A DNA stretch of 10,916 nt from JALZAQ01 sp038253885 (GTDB lineage Bacteria; Gemmatimonadota; Gemmatimonadetes; Gemmatimonadales; Gemmatimonadaceae). Both the position numbers and the translations under genes were made by a program. Where the stretch lies: NCBI GenBank assembly GCA_038253885.1, contig JBBSGP010000075.1, forward strand, positions 1 to 10,916, written 5' to 3'. Below are positions 4,267 through 10,916 of the stretch, piece after piece; position 1 is the first letter of the stretch; each line of letters starts with the position of its first letter. The notes under the pieces are model-generated. The model ran no database searches. It saw nothing but the letters and a program-made list of their open reading frames with translations, and was not told the DNA's origin.

Positions 4267-6342
4267 ATGATCGGGAGCCTCCTCTCCCGCCCCGTCCATC
4301 GCGTCCCCGACCGCGTCCGGTTCGATGGACGCGTGCTCTTTCTGACCGAGGATCCGGCGCTGCTCCGGCGCCAGCTGGCCGGTGAGGACCTGCGCTTCGA
4401 TCCCCAGGCCCCAGCCGGCTCGAGCGCCAGGCCGCGGCTCCGGGACAACATCTCGACCGACGAGATCACCCCCGCCTACATCTGCTACTACTTCGATGAG
4501 ACGCTCGGGGAGTTCCCCTACCTGGGGCTCAAGGCGGGCGAGGAGTTTCCACTCGTTCGGGGGAGCGTGAAGGCGGGCGGATTCGTCTGCAGCGTCTCCG
4601 GAAAGCGGCGCGGCAAGGGCTCGTCGCGGGAGCAGTCGCCCTATGCCGAGATGATGGCCGGGATCCGGCTGGTGATCGCCGAGAACATCGAGCGGATCTA
4701 CCGTGAGAACTGCCAGAACCTCGGGCTCTTCACGTCAACGAACTTCGAGCTCATCGAGCGCGTGCGTCGTGGCGAGGAGATTCCCCTCACCGAGTTCACG
4801 CAGGGGGAAGGCGGCATCTCGCGGGGCATCATCGAGTACGGGGGGCTCTTCAATTACAACCTGGCCCGACTGCAGGGGAAGGTTGACGTGCCCGTGGTGG
4901 CGACACCGCCACGCCCGATGACGATCGCCGAGAAGATCTTCGCGCGGCACTGGGTCACCGACGCCAGCACCGGCGCGGCCGGAATCCCGGCGGTGAAGCC
5001 GGGCGACCAGGGGTTCGTCCGCACCGACATCCGCTTCAGCCATGAGTATGTCACGCCGATGTCGGCGATCTTCTTCGAGGAGCTCGTGGGGAAGGACGAG
5101 CCCGTGAACGACCCCGGGACCGTCTTCTTCTTCCGGGACCATCTCACCTTCCTCGACCAGGTGATGCGACCGGAGCATGTGGAGATGGGATTGCTCGACG
5201 TCGCCAACCAGCTCGAGCTGAAGCAGCGCGAGTTCGCGGCGGCGAAAGGCATCCGGCTGTACGGCCAACTGGAAAAGCGCCTCGATTTGCACGGGGCGCT
5301 CTCGGCGGCGGGCTCGGAGGCGATCTGCCACTCGAAGATCCTGGAGGCGCACGCCGAGCCCGGCCAGATCATCATCGGCTCCGACTCCCATACCCCCCAT
5401 GCTGGAGCCGTGGGGTGCGTCGCGTTCGGCGTGGGAACGACGGCCATCTTCAATTCCTGGATCACCCGCGACGTCCGTGTCGAGGTGCCATCCTCCTTCA
5501 AGGTCGTCGTGCGCGGACAGAAGCCCGAGAACATCACGGCCAAGGACTTCATGCTGGAGATCCTTCGTCACCCGTACATCAAGAGCGGCGAGGCGATCGG
5601 CCAGATCATCGAGTACGCCGGCGACGCCGTGCAATCGCTCTCGGTGGACGAGCGAGCCACGATGACCAACATGGCCGCCGAGGTCGGCGCGTTCACCGGC
5701 ATCATAGCGCCCGACGAGAAGACGGTGGAGTATCTCGTGTCCCAGCGCGGGATGCCGGCCGCGCGGGCACGAGCGCTGTGCGAAGGGCTCGCCTCGGACG
5801 ACGGCGCTCACTACGTGAAGGTGATCGACATCGACGCGAGCGCCCTTCGCCCGATGCTGGCTCTGCCCGGCGATCCAGGGAATGGCCTGCACGTCGACGA
5901 GCTTCCGGAGACGGTACGGGTGGACATCGCCTATGCCGGCTCGTGCACCGCGGGCAAGAAGGAGGACATGGACATGTACGCTCGTGTCTTCCGGGAGGCA
6001 CTGGAGCGCGGCGAGCGAGTAGCCGATGGCGTCCGATGCTACATCCAGTGCGGCTCGCAGGAGGTGTTCGCTTACTGCCGCGAGATGGGGTACGACAGGA
6101 TCTTCGCCGACGTGGGAGCGACGTTCATCGAGCCGTCGTGCGGAGCCTGCATCAACGCCGGCCCGGGGGTGTCGCGCACGCGGGACGAGGTGACGATCTC
6201 GGCGATCAATCGGAATTTTCCGGGACGCTCCGGCCCCGGTCAGCTCTATCTCGCATCTCCATACACGGTCGCGGCATCCGCGATCGCCGGGCGCATCGTG
6301 GAATGGGAGGCGTGGGGGGGGACGCCCGCGGCCGTGTCCTAG
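4267..6342 (+). CDS. Aconitase-superfamily hydro-lyase, swivel domain first (aconitate hydratase-like)
   Basis: This [4Fe-4S] enzyme of the aconitase/isopropylmalate-isomerase superfamily should reversibly dehydrate and rehydrate a tricarboxylate or related acid in the cytoplasm. From ATG 4267 it has 691 residues. The swivel (LeuD-like) domain comes first, with NISTDEITPAY (61-71) and the substrate-binding GKGSSRE (116-122). The catalytic domains follow, with GSDSHTPHAG (371-380), cluster ligands Cys560 (AGSCTAGK) and Cys625/Cys628 (SCGAC), and NRNFPGR (648-654). The order resembles AcnB without its N-terminal HEAT-like domain and is reversed relative to AcnA. Aconitase is the likeliest role, but homoaconitase or isopropylmalate isomerase cannot be excluded. 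An in-frame ATG at 4213 would add 18 residues; I prefer 4267 because those codons are atypical (TGT, AGA, TCT) and cover the palindrome. Neither start has a good ribosome binding site. A hydrolase gene follows after 6 bp. Confidence 0.93.
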   Translation: MIGSLLSRPVHRVPDRVRFDGRVLFLTEDPALLRRQLAGEDLRFDPQAPAGSSARPRLRDNISTDEITPAYICYYFDETLGEFPYLGLKAGEEFPLVRGSVKAGGFVCSVSGKRRGKGSSREQSPYAEMMAGIRLVIAENIERIYRENCQNLGLFTSTNFELIERVRRGEEIPLTEFTQGEGGISRGIIEYGGLFNYNLARLQGKVDVPVVATPPRPMTIAEKIFARHWVTDASTGAAGIPAVKPGDQGFVRTDIRFSHEYVTPMSAIFFEELVGKDEPVNDPGTVFFFRDHLTFLDQVMRPEHVEMGLLDVANQLELKQREFAAAKGIRLYGQLEKRLDLHGALSAAGSEAICHSKILEAHAEPGQIIIGSDSHTPHAGAVGCVAFGVGTTAIFNSWITRDVRVEVPSSFKVVVRGQKPENITAKDFMLEILRHPYIKSGEAIGQIIEYAGDAVQSLSVDERATMTNMAAEVGAFTGIIAPDEKTVEYLVSQRGMPAARARALCEGLASDDGAHYVKVIDIDASALRPMLALPGDPGNGLHVDELPETVRVDIAYAGSCTAGKKEDMDMYARVFREALERGERVADGVRCYIQCGSQEVFAYCREMGYDRIFADVGATFIEPSCGACINAGPGVSRTRDEVTISAINRNFPGRSGPGQLYLASPYTVAASAIAGRIVEWEAWGGTPAAVS

Positions 6343-6348
6343 CCGCAG

Positions 6349-7170
6349 ATGCGAGGTGAATTCGTCGATGTGGGGGGAGCCCGACTCTACTACTACGCCG
6401 CCGGCATCCGCGGCGCGGGTGAGCCGATCCTCTTTCTGCACGGATTCCCCACCTCGTCGCATCTCTGGCGCCACCTCGTTCCGCTCATGCCGGAGGGCCA
6501 TCGCACCGTCGTCGTGGACCTGCTGGGCTTTGGCCGGAGCGATCACCCTCAGGGACGCGACCTGAGCCTGCGGGGACACGCCGAGCGGGTGATCGCCCTC
6601 CTCGATGCGCTCCACATCACGTATGTCGCGGTCGTGGGCCACGACGTCGGCGGTGGCATCGCTCAGCATCTCGCCGTGCACCACCCGACGCGCGTCTCGC
6701 GACTCTGCCTGATCGACAGCGTCGCCTTCGACGACTGGCCGACGCGCGATGTCAAGCTCGTCCAGGTCTCTCTTCCCCTCACCCGCCTCCTTCCGGCGAC
6801 CTGGATCCTCGGCATCCTCAAGACGGACCTGGTGCGCGGGTATGCCGAGTCAGGGCAAGCCCATCTGTCGATCGAGCAGTATGTGAAGCCTTTCGGGTCG
6901 CCGGAGGGCAGGGACATGCTGGTGGAGCATCTGGCCGCGCTCAACTCCCGCGAGACCGTCACACTGGGCGACCGGCTGAAGCACATCGTCGCTCCGACGG
7001 CCGTGATCTGGGGAGCCCACGACCCTTTCCTACCGAGCGCCTTGGGCCGACGGCTGCACGAATCCATCCCCAACTCGACCTTCGACATCATTCCCGATGT
7101 GCGTCACTTCACCCCGGAGGAGACGCCGGAGCGCATCGCGACGATTGCTCAGGGGTGGCTGTCGCGATGA
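6349..7170 (+). CDS. Alpha/beta hydrolase with aspartate nucleophile (epoxide hydrolase / dehalogenase type)
   Basis: The 273 residues form a full alpha/beta-hydrolase fold. HGFP (31-34) is the oxyanion motif typical of epoxide hydrolases and dehalogenases. The nucleophile elbow is VGHDVGGG, so Asp99 replaces the usual serine. The probable acid is Asp225 (GAHDPFLP) and the base His253 (VRHFTPEE). Haloalkane dehalogenases normally carry Trp after the nucleophile (HDWG) and fluoroacetate dehalogenases Arg (HDRG); here it is Val, so I do not assign a substrate. VDLLGFGRSDHP (56-67) is the usual strand-turn segment. The ATG lies 6 bp after the aconitase stop, with no clear ribosome binding site, and the 3' end overlaps the TPR gene, so the three genes probably share one mRNA with coupled translation. 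There is no signal peptide. Confidence 0.92.
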   Translation: MRGEFVDVGGARLYYYAAGIRGAGEPILFLHGFPTSSHLWRHLVPLMPEGHRTVVVDLLGFGRSDHPQGRDLSLRGHAERVIALLDALHITYVAVVGHDVGGGIAQHLAVHHPTRVSRLCLIDSVAFDDWPTRDVKLVQVSLPLTRLLPATWILGILKTDLVRGYAESGQAHLSIEQYVKPFGSPEGRDMLVEHLAALNSRETVTLGDRLKHIVAPTAVIWGAHDPFLPSALGRRLHESIPNSTFDIIPDVRHFTPEETPERIATIAQGWLSR

Positions 7171-7478
7171 GCAATCCTCGCCTCGATGCGCTCCGCGGGA
7201 TGGCCGACAAGCAGCCCCACAACGCGGTCGTCCGCTTCGGCCTCGCCAACGAGCTGCTCAAGGAGGGGCGCTACGAGGAGGCAGTGGAGCATCTCCGGGC
7301 GTACCTCGAGATGCACGACGATGAGGGTGCCGCCTACGGAAAGCTGGCAGAGGCGTTGGAGAAGCTCGGACGCAGCGACGACGCGAGATCGGCGCTCGGC
7401 CAGGGCATCGAAGCGGCGCAGCGACACCGCCACAGCGGACTCGCGGCGGAGCTCGAGGAGCGGTTGGACAGCATGTAG
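7167..7478 (+). CDS. Small TPR-repeat protein
   Basis: The 103 residues are nearly all helical, with two tetratricopeptide units: about 19-52 (FGLANELLKEGRYEEAVEHL) and 53-86 (YGKLAEALEKLGRSDDARSAL), followed by a capping helix. TPR units mediate protein-protein contacts; the partner is unknown. The start at ATG 7167 overlaps the hydrolase stop as ATGA, a usual sign of translational coupling. A GTG at 7155 in the same frame would add four residues and is less likely. It is the last gene of the operon and converges on the ferritin-like gene 31 bp away. Confidence 0.85.
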   Translation: MSNPRLDALRGMADKQPHNAVVRFGLANELLKEGRYEEAVEHLRAYLEMHDDEGAAYGKLAEALEKLGRSDDARSALGQGIEAAQRHRHSGLAAELEERLDSM

Positions 7479-7485
7479 TTGCGCA

Positions 7486-7506
7486 GCGGCGGAACCGAGC
7501 CGCCGC
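7486..7506. terminator. Hairpin between convergent genes, probable bidirectional terminator
   Basis: Perfect 7-bp GC stem with arms GCGGCGG (7486-7492) and CCGCCGC (7500-7506) and a 7-nt loop. It lies in the 31-bp gap between the TPR stop and the ferritin-like stop, so it can serve both transcripts. There is no T-run on either side. Confidence 0.5.
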
Positions 7507-7509
7507 CAC

Positions 7510-8901
7510 TCACTCGGTGATGATCCGGAGCTCGCCGAGTGACCCGGCAGGAGCCGCGCTTTCTCGACCGAGGACCTCGCGGACAAACTCGCCCCACCAC
7601 TCACCGCGATCGTCGAGATGACGGTACTGATCGAGCGCGGCCCAGGTCCTCTCGTGGATCTCCTTGGCGCGCTCCATCGCGTCGGCCATCGAGACGCCTT
7701 CCCGCTGCATGGCGCGGCGCCCGATCCGGGCATGGAGCACCTCGTCCGCCCAGTCGTAGTCCTGGAAGTGGGCGGCCAGCACATCGCCAGCCTCGAGCGC
7801 CGTCTCGAGCTCATATCGCTTCCCGGTCTCGCCGGGCATGAGGCTCTGCTCGATGGCAAACAGCATCGTCTGTCGATCGATGGCGGTGGCATGCAGGTTG
7901 AGCCGGAGGGCGAAGCCGATGTTGAGGGGAATGCGCGTCCAAGCGACGCCACGCGCCTCGAGCGCGACCGTTCCCATCATCGCATGTCGCGCCTCGTCCC
8001 AGAGCTGGCGGCTGTAATCGAGATAGAACTGCCACGGCTGACCGGCACGCTCCGTGATGACCGACGCCATCATCTCCGGCACGTCCATCTCGAGCGTGCG
8101 CTTGCAGAGGAGCGCGAGCGTGCGTTCCTCCGCCGGCACTTGGGGGGCGTTGTAGACGACGTGTGGCGGAAAGTCGAAGTGGTACAGGCCGCCGAAGCGA
8201 GCGTCACGCCGCGGGTGCATCGTGGGAGCGAACCGCGTTTCGTCGCGCGGTGCTGGCAAGGGGAGCGCGTCACGCGACGCCGGTGGCACATCCCCGGCGA
8301 CCCCGCCGGCCGCCTCGAGGTACGCCGCCAGATGTGCGGTCCAGGCGGCGACACGATCCGTCGCGCCCCGCTCCGCCTCCCGGACGAGGAGCGCCGCCAG
8401 CGCGCGCTCTCCCCAGTCGATGTCCGACTCCCATTCCTCGAGCGCGACGCGCAAGATGCGACAGGTCGGGTGGTCCACGAGCGGGTTGGTACGCGCTAGA
8501 TGTTGACGATGGGCGGACGCCAGCGCCGGAAGGGCAACGCGATGGACGCCGGCGACCAGCTCGGCGGTGCCGTGGGACAGCGCGAGCTGCCCCAGGAACG
8601 CGTCGAGCGCGGCATCCGGTGCGTCATCGAGGCGGGGGGCTGGGTTGCGCATCTCGACGATGCGCCGCCGTATCGCGTCGGCATGCTCGGCGCAATGCCA
8701 CTGCTGCAGCGCGAGCGCGCACTTCACCTCCCATTCCGGCGTCTCCGGAAGGTGGGCGACGAGCAGCCGCATGAGACGCTGCTCCACCCACTGGAAGCGC
8801 AGCAGGCGGCGGACGTTCTCCTCGACGGAGAATCCGACGCGGGCCGCATCCCGGTAGCTGGCCAGACCGGCAAGCTCCGGGATGCCGAGCGGGTGGGTCA
8901 T
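7510..8901 (-). CDS. Two-module ferritin-like (putative diiron) protein
   Basis: The 463 residues are largely helical. The C-terminal module has the ligand pattern of a ferritin-like four-helix diiron site: Glu271 or Glu276 on a first helix (LEMDVPEMM), ExxH at Glu303-His306 (WDEARHAM), a third-helix Glu such as Glu351, and ExxH at Glu387-His390 (WADEVLHARIG). The N-terminal module (about 25-175) looks like a second helical bundle with a related segment QQWHCAEHADAI (66-77), but it lacks a full ligand set and may be a degenerate duplicate. The middle (about 200-250) is Pro-rich with aromatic GLYHFDFPPHVVY. Such proteins may be oxidases, oxygenases or iron-handling proteins; the sequence does not choose. 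ATG 8901 is preceded by AAGG at a rather long spacing. There is no signal peptide. It is divergent from the lipoprotein gene, and no neighbour suggests a substrate. Confidence 0.8.
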   Translation of the reverse strand: MTHPLGIPELAGLASYRDAARVGFSVEENVRRLLRFQWVEQRLMRLLVAHLPETPEWEVKCALALQQWHCAEHADAIRRRIVEMRNPAPRLDDAPDAALDAFLGQLALSHGTAELVAGVHRVALPALASAHRQHLARTNPLVDHPTCRILRVALEEWESDIDWGERALAALLVREAERGATDRVAAWTAHLAAYLEAAGGVAGDVPPASRDALPLPAPRDETRFAPTMHPRRDARFGGLYHFDFPPHVVYNAPQVPAEERTLALLCKRTLEMDVPEMMASVITERAGQPWQFYLDYSRQLWDEARHAMMGTVALEARGVAWTRIPLNIGFALRLNLHATAIDRQTMLFAIEQSLMPGETGKRYELETALEAGDVLAAHFQDYDWADEVLHARIGRRAMQREGVSMADAMERAKEIHERTWAALDQYRHLDDRGEWWGEFVREVLGRESAAPAGSLGELRIITE

Positions 8902-9056
8902 TGCCTGGGGACCTTCCTCGTGTAAAGTTGGGGCGAAGCCGGTGACGACATTGCCGGCAGCGCCAACGCGAACCGCGGCGGAGCGACACTCCGGACCGCC
9001 GGCTCTGATGCATGCCCCGACGCCGGGACCTCGTCAAGAAGGAGATCACCCAGCTC

Positions 9057-9506
9057 ATGCGACGGATTCTCTTCACGTCCCTTCTCGCACTTGGCGCGGC
9101 CTGCGCCATGTATCGCGGCGTCGGTCAGGACAATGTGACCTTCATCGTCCCGGCGTCACCGGATTCGGCGCTCCGACTCGCCGCGGCTCAGCTCCAGCAG
9201 CACGGCTACACCGTGAGCACCTACGGCACCAGAACGGCGGTGACCCAGCCCCGCGAGGTGCCGCCGGACCCCAAAGCGACAACACCGCGTAAGACACCGC
9301 AGTACTACGTGGTGCGTATCGACACGGACATCGCGCCCCTCAGCAACCAGACGAAGCTACGCGCCGCCGCCTTCTTTCTTCCGACCGTGTCTGCCGATAC
9401 CGCGACGGCCACTCGGGCGATCCCTGTCACCGACCAGAGCGCGGCCGTCTTCGGCGAGCTGCGGAAGTTCCAGGATTGGATGCGGCAGGGGGTGCGCGGA
9501 CGCTGA
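9057..9506 (+). CDS. Small exported protein, probable lipoprotein, function unknown
   Basis: The 149 residues begin MRRILFTSLLALGAAC, a basic N-region plus hydrophobic core with a lipobox-like end at Cys16 (LGAAC; -3 is Gly rather than Leu, so lipidation is not certain). The mature part has VTFIVPASPDSALRLAAAQL then HGYTVSTYG, an alpha-beta pattern seen in small periplasmic or outer-membrane-anchored domains. A Pro/Thr-rich linker (about 64-81) and a C-terminal helix follow. I do not recognise a family. The frame is open further upstream from ATG 9012, but the signal peptide clearly begins at 9057. A GGAG lies 12 bases before that ATG, longer than usual. It is divergent from the ferritin-like gene (155-bp spacer) and convergent with the hydrolase-like gene (15-bp gap). 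Confidence 0.75.
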   Translation: MRRILFTSLLALGAACAMYRGVGQDNVTFIVPASPDSALRLAAAQLQQHGYTVSTYGTRTAVTQPREVPPDPKATTPRKTPQYYVVRIDTDIAPLSNQTKLRAAAFFLPTVSADTATATRAIPVTDQSAAVFGELRKFQDWMRQGVRGR

Positions 9507-9516
9507 CGGGTCAGCG
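9501..9516. terminator. Short palindrome at a convergent gene junction, possible bidirectional terminator
   Basis: The arms CGCTGAC and GTCAGCG are perfect around GG, giving a 6-bp stem with a CGGG tetraloop in RNA. It overlaps the end of the lipoprotein gene (stop 9504-9506) and fills most of the 15-bp gap before the stop of the opposing gene. There is no T-run; it could instead be a protein site. Confidence 0.4.
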
Positions 9517-9521
9517 CCGCG

Positions 9522-10694
9522 TCAGTGAGGTGAGGGCACCTTCGGCTCCAGCCAGCTCGTGGCGTACCGACTTCGCGGATTCCAGAGCATCCATCCGGTG
9601 ACACCATTGTCGTAGCCGGCCTTCATCTGCGCGCGGACCTCGGCATCGTCGTAGTGCGGCGCTCCGAGAGTGAATGCCTGGTACCAGGGGACGAGTCGGC
9701 TGGCACGGGGCATCCGCGCCAGGCGACGCTGCGCATCCTTGAGACCGTGGTCGATCACCTGGTACGGATGCGCATTGGGGCGGGCAAAGCCATAGCTCCC
9801 CGGCGCGTAGTGGGAAGGATACATCATCGGGAGCACGGCATCGACTGCCGTCGCCACCTGCTCGAGCCTCTGCCCTATTCCCATGTCGGTCGTGTCCGAC
9901 GTGACGAGGCCGAAGATGTCCGCCGTGATGGGCACACCGAGCGAGCGAAGTCGCTCGCGCAGCAGCGACAGCTGGTCACGGATCACCTGAGCCCGTGGTC
10001 TTCCCTGAGCCAGCGGGAAGGTCGCTTCGCGGATCAACCTCCGCTCGTCCGGAAAGCGCACGTAGTCGAGCTGCACCTCGCTGAAGCCGAGGTCCACCGC
10101 CTCGCAGGCGAGATCAGCCGCATACCCCCATGGCCCGTCCTGATGCGCGTCGAGCCAGGGCCGTCCATTCTTGTCGAGCCAGGGCTTGGTGGGCGCATCC
10201 CGACGCTTGATGGACCATTCCAGCCTCTTGCTCGCAAGCAGAGGATCCTTCACGACCACGATGCGCGCGATCGGGTAGATGTCATGGGAGCGCATGCTGT
10301 CGAGCAGTGCTCGTAGCCGGTCGGGACGCATTGCCATGTTCGTGTCGGCACCGATCTCGCGCGCGAGAGGCACGCGTGAGCGATAGAGCACGAAACCCCG
10401 ATCGTCCTTGACGTCGACCACCAGCGCGTTCACTTCGGTCGTCGTCGCGAGGCGGATGAGCTCCCACATTCTGGTGCCGAGCGCCGCCCAACGATTCACG
10501 TAGAGCCCCCTCAGGGGCGTGGGCGTCGCGACGAGCGGCGCGGGCGGTCGCGCGATGGAATCCGGCAGCAGCGCCACCGCGGAGTCCGGTGCGCCTGCAC
10601 AGCGGTAGGATGCCGTCGAGGTGCCGCCGTTCGGCTGCTGGCCGCTGGCCGACCAGGGAAGAACGCACAGCAGCCAGCCCAGAGCGCGCCTCAC
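9522..10694 (-). CDS. Secreted putative glycosyl hydrolase, DUF4015 / YngK-like family
   Basis: The 390 residues start with a signal peptide (MRRALGWLLCVLPWSASG, cleavage near 18), then a Thr/Ala/Pro-rich linker to about 60, then one TIM-barrel-like domain (61-380). Hallmarks are GLYVNRWAA (63-71), NALVVDVKDDRGFVLY (89-104), IYPIARIVVVKDP (139-151), EVQLDYVRFPDE (206-217), ITADIFGL (256-263), VLPMMYPSHY (287-296) and GWMLWNP (367-373). This matches the putative glycosyl hydrolase domain DUF4015; the acidic pair in LDYVRFPDE could include catalytic residues, but activity in this family is not well established. The GTG at 10694 overlaps the stop of the upstream Cys-rich gene as GTGA, with AAGG four bases before it. 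An upstream GTG (10787) would put 31 extra residues before the signal peptide and run through that gene, so I reject it. It probably acts on an envelope or extracellular glycan. Confidence 0.85.
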   Translation of the reverse strand: MRRALGWLLCVLPWSASGQQPNGGTSTASYRCAGAPDSAVALLPDSIARPPAPLVATPTPLRGLYVNRWAALGTRMWELIRLATTTEVNALVVDVKDDRGFVLYRSRVPLAREIGADTNMAMRPDRLRALLDSMRSHDIYPIARIVVVKDPLLASKRLEWSIKRRDAPTKPWLDKNGRPWLDAHQDGPWGYAADLACEAVDLGFSEVQLDYVRFPDERRLIREATFPLAQGRPRAQVIRDQLSLLRERLRSLGVPITADIFGLVTSDTTDMGIGQRLEQVATAVDAVLPMMYPSHYAPGSYGFARPNAHPYQVIDHGLKDAQRRLARMPRASRLVPWYQAFTLGAPHYDDAEVRAQMKAGYDNGVTGWMLWNPRSRYATSWLEPKVPSPH

Positions 10695-10837
10695 ACGACC
10701 TTCTGCATCTCCTTTCCACAGCAACAGCGCGGAAGATGGTCGCCGCTCGCGCCAGCCTCGGCGCCCTTGGTCACTTGGATCTCGCACGCACAGCGCGGGT
10801 CGGGGCAGCGGTACAGCTCACCACGTCGCAAAGCCAT
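10691..10837 (-). CDS. 48-residue cysteine-rich (zinc-ribbon or metallothionein-like) protein
   Basis: ATG 10837 opens a 48-residue frame ending at TGA 10691-10693. Cysteines are at 11, 16, 18, 38, 39 and 40 (YRCPDPRCACE and PRCCCGKEM), with His34 and a flexible Gly/Ala-rich middle. This pattern suggests binding of one or two zinc or iron ions. Small proteins ending in PRCCCG-type motifs occur near other genes in soil bacteria, but I know no function. A weak AGAAG ribosome binding site precedes the ATG. The stop overlaps the GTG of the secreted hydrolase-like gene (GTGA), so the two are probably translated together. The protein has no signal peptide, although its partner is exported. Composition is far from random, and the coupling supports a real gene. 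Confidence 0.75.
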   Translation of the reverse strand: MALRRGELYRCPDPRCACEIQVTKGAEAGASGDHLPRCCCGKEMQKVV

Positions 10838-10916
10838 CGTCTTCTCGAATGAGGTTGTTCGGCCGGACAGCGCCGGGATTCAGGTCGGCCCCGAAAGGTA
10901 ATCGGAAAGAGGGCGG
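10838..10916. other. Upstream region of the Cys-rich gene, right window edge
   Basis: These 79 bp should hold the promoter of the 10837-9522 pair. I see no clear -35/-10 on the minus strand and no coding frame that continues off the window, so nothing is called. Confidence 0.3.

Noticed and set aside
4735..6684. 649-codon open frame antisense to the aconitase-family gene
   Set aside because: It lies opposite a gene with full catalytic motifs; its translation is His/Arg/Asp-rich with no fold signature, as expected for an antisense frame in GC-rich DNA.
7618..8499. 293-codon plus-strand frame opposite the ferritin-like gene
   Set aside because: Shadow of the ferritin-like protein, which has ordered ExxH motifs and a normal start.
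9012..9056. N-terminal extension of the small exported protein from ATG 9012
   Set aside because: The signal peptide begins at 9057, and the extension is charged and lacks a ribosome binding site of its own.

Overview
The window is high-GC bacterial chromosome (GC-rich third codon positions, long antisense shadow ORFs) carrying ordinary housekeeping and accessory genes, with few spacers of any size. No tRNA, rRNA, transposase, CRISPR array or phage gene is visible. The gene style is compatible with Gemmatimonadota or another high-GC soil phylum: a DEAD-box helicase, a swivel-first aconitase-family enzyme, secreted low-complexity proteins, and a DUF4015-type hydrolase-like protein. No gene here fixes the phylum, so that assignment is a weak inference.

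Left block, minus strand (about 3443 down to 1). A squalene-cyclase-like helical-toroid protein (2256-3443) is followed 25 bp later by a serine alpha/beta hydrolase (1352-2230), whose GTG start has a strong ribosome binding site. A 263-bp spacer with three adjacent perfect stem-loops (1210-1279) then leads into an RhlE-type DEAD-box RNA helicase (start 1088), which runs off the left edge of the window.

Divergent spacer 3444-3733. It holds a 17-bp near-perfect palindrome beside the cyclase-like gene and an 8-bp inverted repeat on the side of a small secreted protein (3734-4123). The mature part of that protein is made of seven-residue Arg/Asp repeats. A very strong hairpin terminator (4152-4201) closes that unit.

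Central plus-strand operon (4267-7478). It encodes an aconitase-superfamily hydro-lyase with the swivel domain placed first, then after 6 bp an alpha/beta hydrolase with an aspartate nucleophile (epoxide hydrolase or dehalogenase type), then a small TPR protein that overlaps the hydrolase by ATGA. A palindrome lies just upstream of the preferred aconitase start. The operon converges on a minus-strand two-module ferritin-like protein (7510-8901), with a hairpin in the junction.

Right block. A putative small exported lipoprotein (9057-9506, plus) is divergent from the ferritin-like gene. It converges, through another short hairpin, on a minus-strand pair: a 48-residue cysteine-rich protein (10691-10837) coupled by a GTGA overlap to a secreted DUF4015/YngK-like putative glycosyl hydrolase (9522-10694).

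Nothing in the window is a clearly assembled defence or mobile system. The most unusual items are the heptad-repeat secreted protein, the two-module ferritin-like protein, the short Cys-rich protein coupled to the hydrolase-like gene, and the structured leader of the helicase.
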